A DNA stretch of 7,112 bases from Acidimicrobiaceae bacterium. Lineage in GTDB: Bacteria > Actinomycetota > Acidimicrobiia > Acidimicrobiales > RAAP-2. This document shows, one piece after another, positions 5,503 to 7,112 of this stretch (positions within the stretch are counted from its first letter, which is position 1; every line of letters begins with the position of its first letter). Where the stretch lies: assembly GCA_003164275.1 (NCBI GenBank), contig PLSY01000166.1, forward strand, positions 863 through 7,974, read 5' to 3'. The notes beneath the pieces are model-generated. The model was not told the DNA's origin and did no database searches. It saw only the letters and a program-made list of their open reading frames with translations. Position numbers and translations under genes: made by a program.

Positions 5503-6984
5503 CTACAGCGGAATGTAGACGTTCTTCGTGCGGAGGAACTCGTCGAGGCCGGCCCGACCGCCCTCTTTGCCCATGCCACTCAGCTTGTGGCCGCCGAAGG
5601 GCGCTGACGCCGGCAGGGCGGCGAAGCCGTTGACCGAGATGTAGCCGGCATCCAGCTTGGCCGCCACCCGGTGGGCCCGCTTCAGGTCGGTGGTATGGAC
5701 ATAGCCGGCCAGGCCGTAGGCGGTGTCGTTGGCGAGGGCGACGGCCTCGTCCTCGTCGGAGAAGGTGATCACCGACAGCACCGGGCCGAAGACCTCTTCT
5801 TGGGCGATGTAGTCGGCGCTGTCCAGACCGTCGAAGATGGTCGGCTCGATGAAGAAGCCCGCAGACAAGTCCCCCTCGCTGGCGGCACCTCCGGTGATGA
5901 GCTCGCCCTTGCCACTCTGGCGGGCCCGGTCGATCATGCCGAGGATGCGGTCGTACTGGCCCTCTGAGACCACCGGGCCAATGACAGTCACCATGTCGAG
6001 CGGATCTCCGAGGGGCAGAGCACGAGCGGTCGCCGCCGCCCGCTCCAGCACCTGGTCGTGGACGGACTCGTGGACGATCATCCTCGAGGGCGACACGCAG
6101 GCCTGTCCGGCCATGCCCATGGGCATGGCCCCCGAGAACTGCCCGGCGGCATCGAGGTCGGCGTCGGCGAACACGATGCTCCCCGACTTGCCACCCAGCT
6201 CGAGCACGACCGGGGTGATCGACTCAGCCGCGGTGACAAGGATCTTCCTCGCCGTCTCGACCCCACCGGTGAAGCTGACCTTGCCGACATCCCGATGGCG
6301 GACGAGGGCCGCTCCGGCCTCAGGGCCCCCGACGATCACGTTCACCAGCCCGGGCGGCAGCCCGGCTCGCAAGGCCAGCTCGCCGAAGCGCACAGCCGAG
6401 AACGGGGCGAGCTCCATGGCCTTGACCACCACGGCGTTCCCTGCGGCCAGGGCCGCCCCGCCCTTGCGGCTCAATGAGCTGATGCCGCCGTTCCACGTGG
6501 AGATGGCCGCCACCACGCCGTAGGGCTCGGGCAGGGTGTAGTCGAAGGCCTGCTCCGGGAAGATCGGGATGACCTGGCCCTCGATCTTGTCGGCGTACCC
6601 GGCGTAGTACTCCAGGTAGTCACCGGCCCGTCGCGGCAACCCGAGCGCGGTGGTCATCGGGATGCCGGCCTCGAGGGACAGGATCTTCGCCACCTCGTCG
6701 CCGTCCCCCCGGATGAGGGCGGCCAGGCGGTTCAAGGCGTTGCGGCGTTCGTCGGGTCGCCACGCCCACCAGATCTTCTGGGCCGCCACCGCGCTAGCCA
6801 CCGCCCTGTCCACCTCGTCGAGGCCGGCCATCACCACCTCGGCTTGGACCTTGCCCGTCGCCGGGTTGACGTGCTCGAACCGGTCAGAGGTGGTCGTTGC
6901 GACCCTGTCCTCGCCGATCAGCAGGTAGTGGGAGGAGAAGAGCTCTCTGGCCAGACGGTCGTGGGTGGCGGTGTCGATGGGCAT
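5503..6984 (-). CDS. NAD(P)+-dependent aldehyde dehydrogenase
   Basis: A 493-residue member of the classical ALDH superfamily that oxidises an aldehyde to a carboxylic acid. Motifs in order are STWNGG (162-167, N165 stabilising the thiohemiacetal), K188 and E191 binding the cofactor ribose (E191 favours NAD+), FTGGVE (238-243), the general base E262 in LELGGK, the nucleophile C296 in GQACVSPSR, EEVFGP (396-401) and APFGGHKLSGMGKEGG (461-476). The usual PWN is changed to TWN, while W164 and N165 are kept. The ATG has a strong AAGGAAGG ribosome site (6991-6998) 6 nt upstream. It converges on the transferase gene, so it is transcribed separately. It could supply the acid that the ligase activates, but the aldehyde cannot be read from the sequence. 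Confidence 0.94.
   Translation of the reverse strand: MPIDTATHDRLARELFSSHYLLIGEDRVATTTSDRFEHVNPATGKVQAEVVMAGLDEVDRAVASAVAAQKIWWAWRPDERRNALNRLAALIRGDGDEVAKILSLEAGIPMTTALGLPRRAGDYLEYYAGYADKIEGQVIPIFPEQAFDYTLPEPYGVVAAISTWNGGISSLSRKGGAALAAGNAVVVKAMELAPFSAVRFGELALRAGLPPGLVNVIVGGPEAGAALVRHRDVGKVSFTGGVETARKILVTAAESITPVVLELGGKSGSIVFADADLDAAGQFSGAMPMGMAGQACVSPSRMIVHESVHDQVLERAAATARALPLGDPLDMVTVIGPVVSEGQYDRILGMIDRARQSGKGELITGGAASEGDLSAGFFIEPTIFDGLDSADYIAQEEVFGPVLSVITFSDEDEAVALANDTAYGLAGYVHTTDLKRAHRVAAKLDAGYISVNGFAALPASAPFGGHKLSGMGKEGGRAGLDEFLRTKNVYIPL
6109..6130. repeat. 22-bp perfect palindrome inside the aldehyde dehydrogenase gene
   Basis: Arms GGCCATGCCCA (6109-6119) and TGGGCATGGCC (6120-6130) meet with no spacer. 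The segment encodes the Met/Gly-rich run A-M-P-M-G-M-A just before the catalytic cysteine, in a family region that is usually Gly-rich. It could form a cruciform or bind a dimeric protein, but codon constraint may explain it. Confidence 0.6.
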
Positions 6985-7014
6985 GGGTGGCCTTCCTTCT
7001 TAGGCGGCTCGCAG

Positions 7015-7031
7015 GAGGCCGAAGGGGCCTC
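7015..7031 (-). other. Hairpin in the aldehyde dehydrogenase leader
   Basis: GAGGCC (7015-7020) and GGCCTC (7026-7031) flank a 5-nt loop and would form a 6-bp GC-rich stem in the minus-strand leader, 30 nt upstream of the aldehyde dehydrogenase ATG. The palindrome GCGATCGC (7034-7041) lies just beyond. A possible minus-strand -10 box, TACAGT (7058-7053), is further upstream but has no convincing -35. The 128 nt from 6985 to the window end hold no gene I can support. Confidence 0.3.
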
Positions 7032-7112
7032 GAGCGATCGCCGGTTCAGCTGACTGTAACGGTGGGATGCGTCGTTTCGGACCTCGGCCCGGGTGGGACC
7101 GGCCCGCTCAGT

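Noticed and set aside
7067..7112. Possible start of a plus-strand gene running off the window (ATG CGT CGT TTC ...)
   Set aside because: Only 15 codons are visible, the GGTGGG upstream abuts the ATG too closely for a good ribosome site, and the peptide is Arg/Pro-rich without any signature.

Overview
The window is very GC-rich and its codons strongly prefer G or C at the third position. With GTG/ATG starts and the protein families present, this points to a high-GC actinomycete. The proteins resemble those of mycobacterial lipid and steroid catabolism, but an uncultured or acidimicrobial-type actinobacterium fits equally well. The taxonomic call is inference only.

Layout. Bases 3-101 hold the last 32 codons of a crotonase-family (enoyl-CoA hydratase/isomerase) gene. 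After a 109-nt gap with a dyad and a short direct repeat come five same-strand genes: a FadD3-family acyl-CoA ligase (211-1788), a NodN/HtdZ-type MaoC (R)-hydratase (1871-2335), a peroxisomal MFE-2-type short-chain dehydrogenase (2481-3389), a second crotonase-family enzyme (3392-4228) and a family III (CaiB/BaiF) CoA-transferase (4225-5472). The last three are packed with a 2-nt gap and an ATGA overlap. The 145-nt gap before the dehydrogenase carries a plausible promoter and repeats, so they may form their own transcription unit. On the opposite strand, converging on the transferase with only 30 nt between stop codons, is an aldehyde dehydrogenase (5503-6984).

How the genes fit together. All products act on aldehydes, acids or CoA thioesters and should be cytosolic. 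The aldehyde dehydrogenase can make a carboxylic acid. The ligase (ATP-dependent) or the CoA-transferase can load it onto CoA. MaoC hydrates the 2-enoyl-CoA to an (R)-3-hydroxyacyl-CoA, and the MFE-2-type dehydrogenase oxidises it. The complete crotonase lacks both classical hydratase glutamates but has an Asp at the isomerase position, so it may shift double bonds rather than hydrate. No acyl-CoA dehydrogenase, thiolase or regulator is encoded here. The substrate cannot be named; a steroid- or terpenoid-like acid is possible because FadD3 relatives activate a sterol-ring remnant.

The window looks like an ordinary catabolic accessory region, with no mobile element, CRISPR array, RNA gene or defence system. 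The more interesting points are the split MFE-2-like arrangement, the atypical crotonase active site, several dyads and repeats in the gaps, a 13-codon upstream ORF overlapping the maoC start, and a 22-bp perfect palindrome inside the aldehyde dehydrogenase gene.
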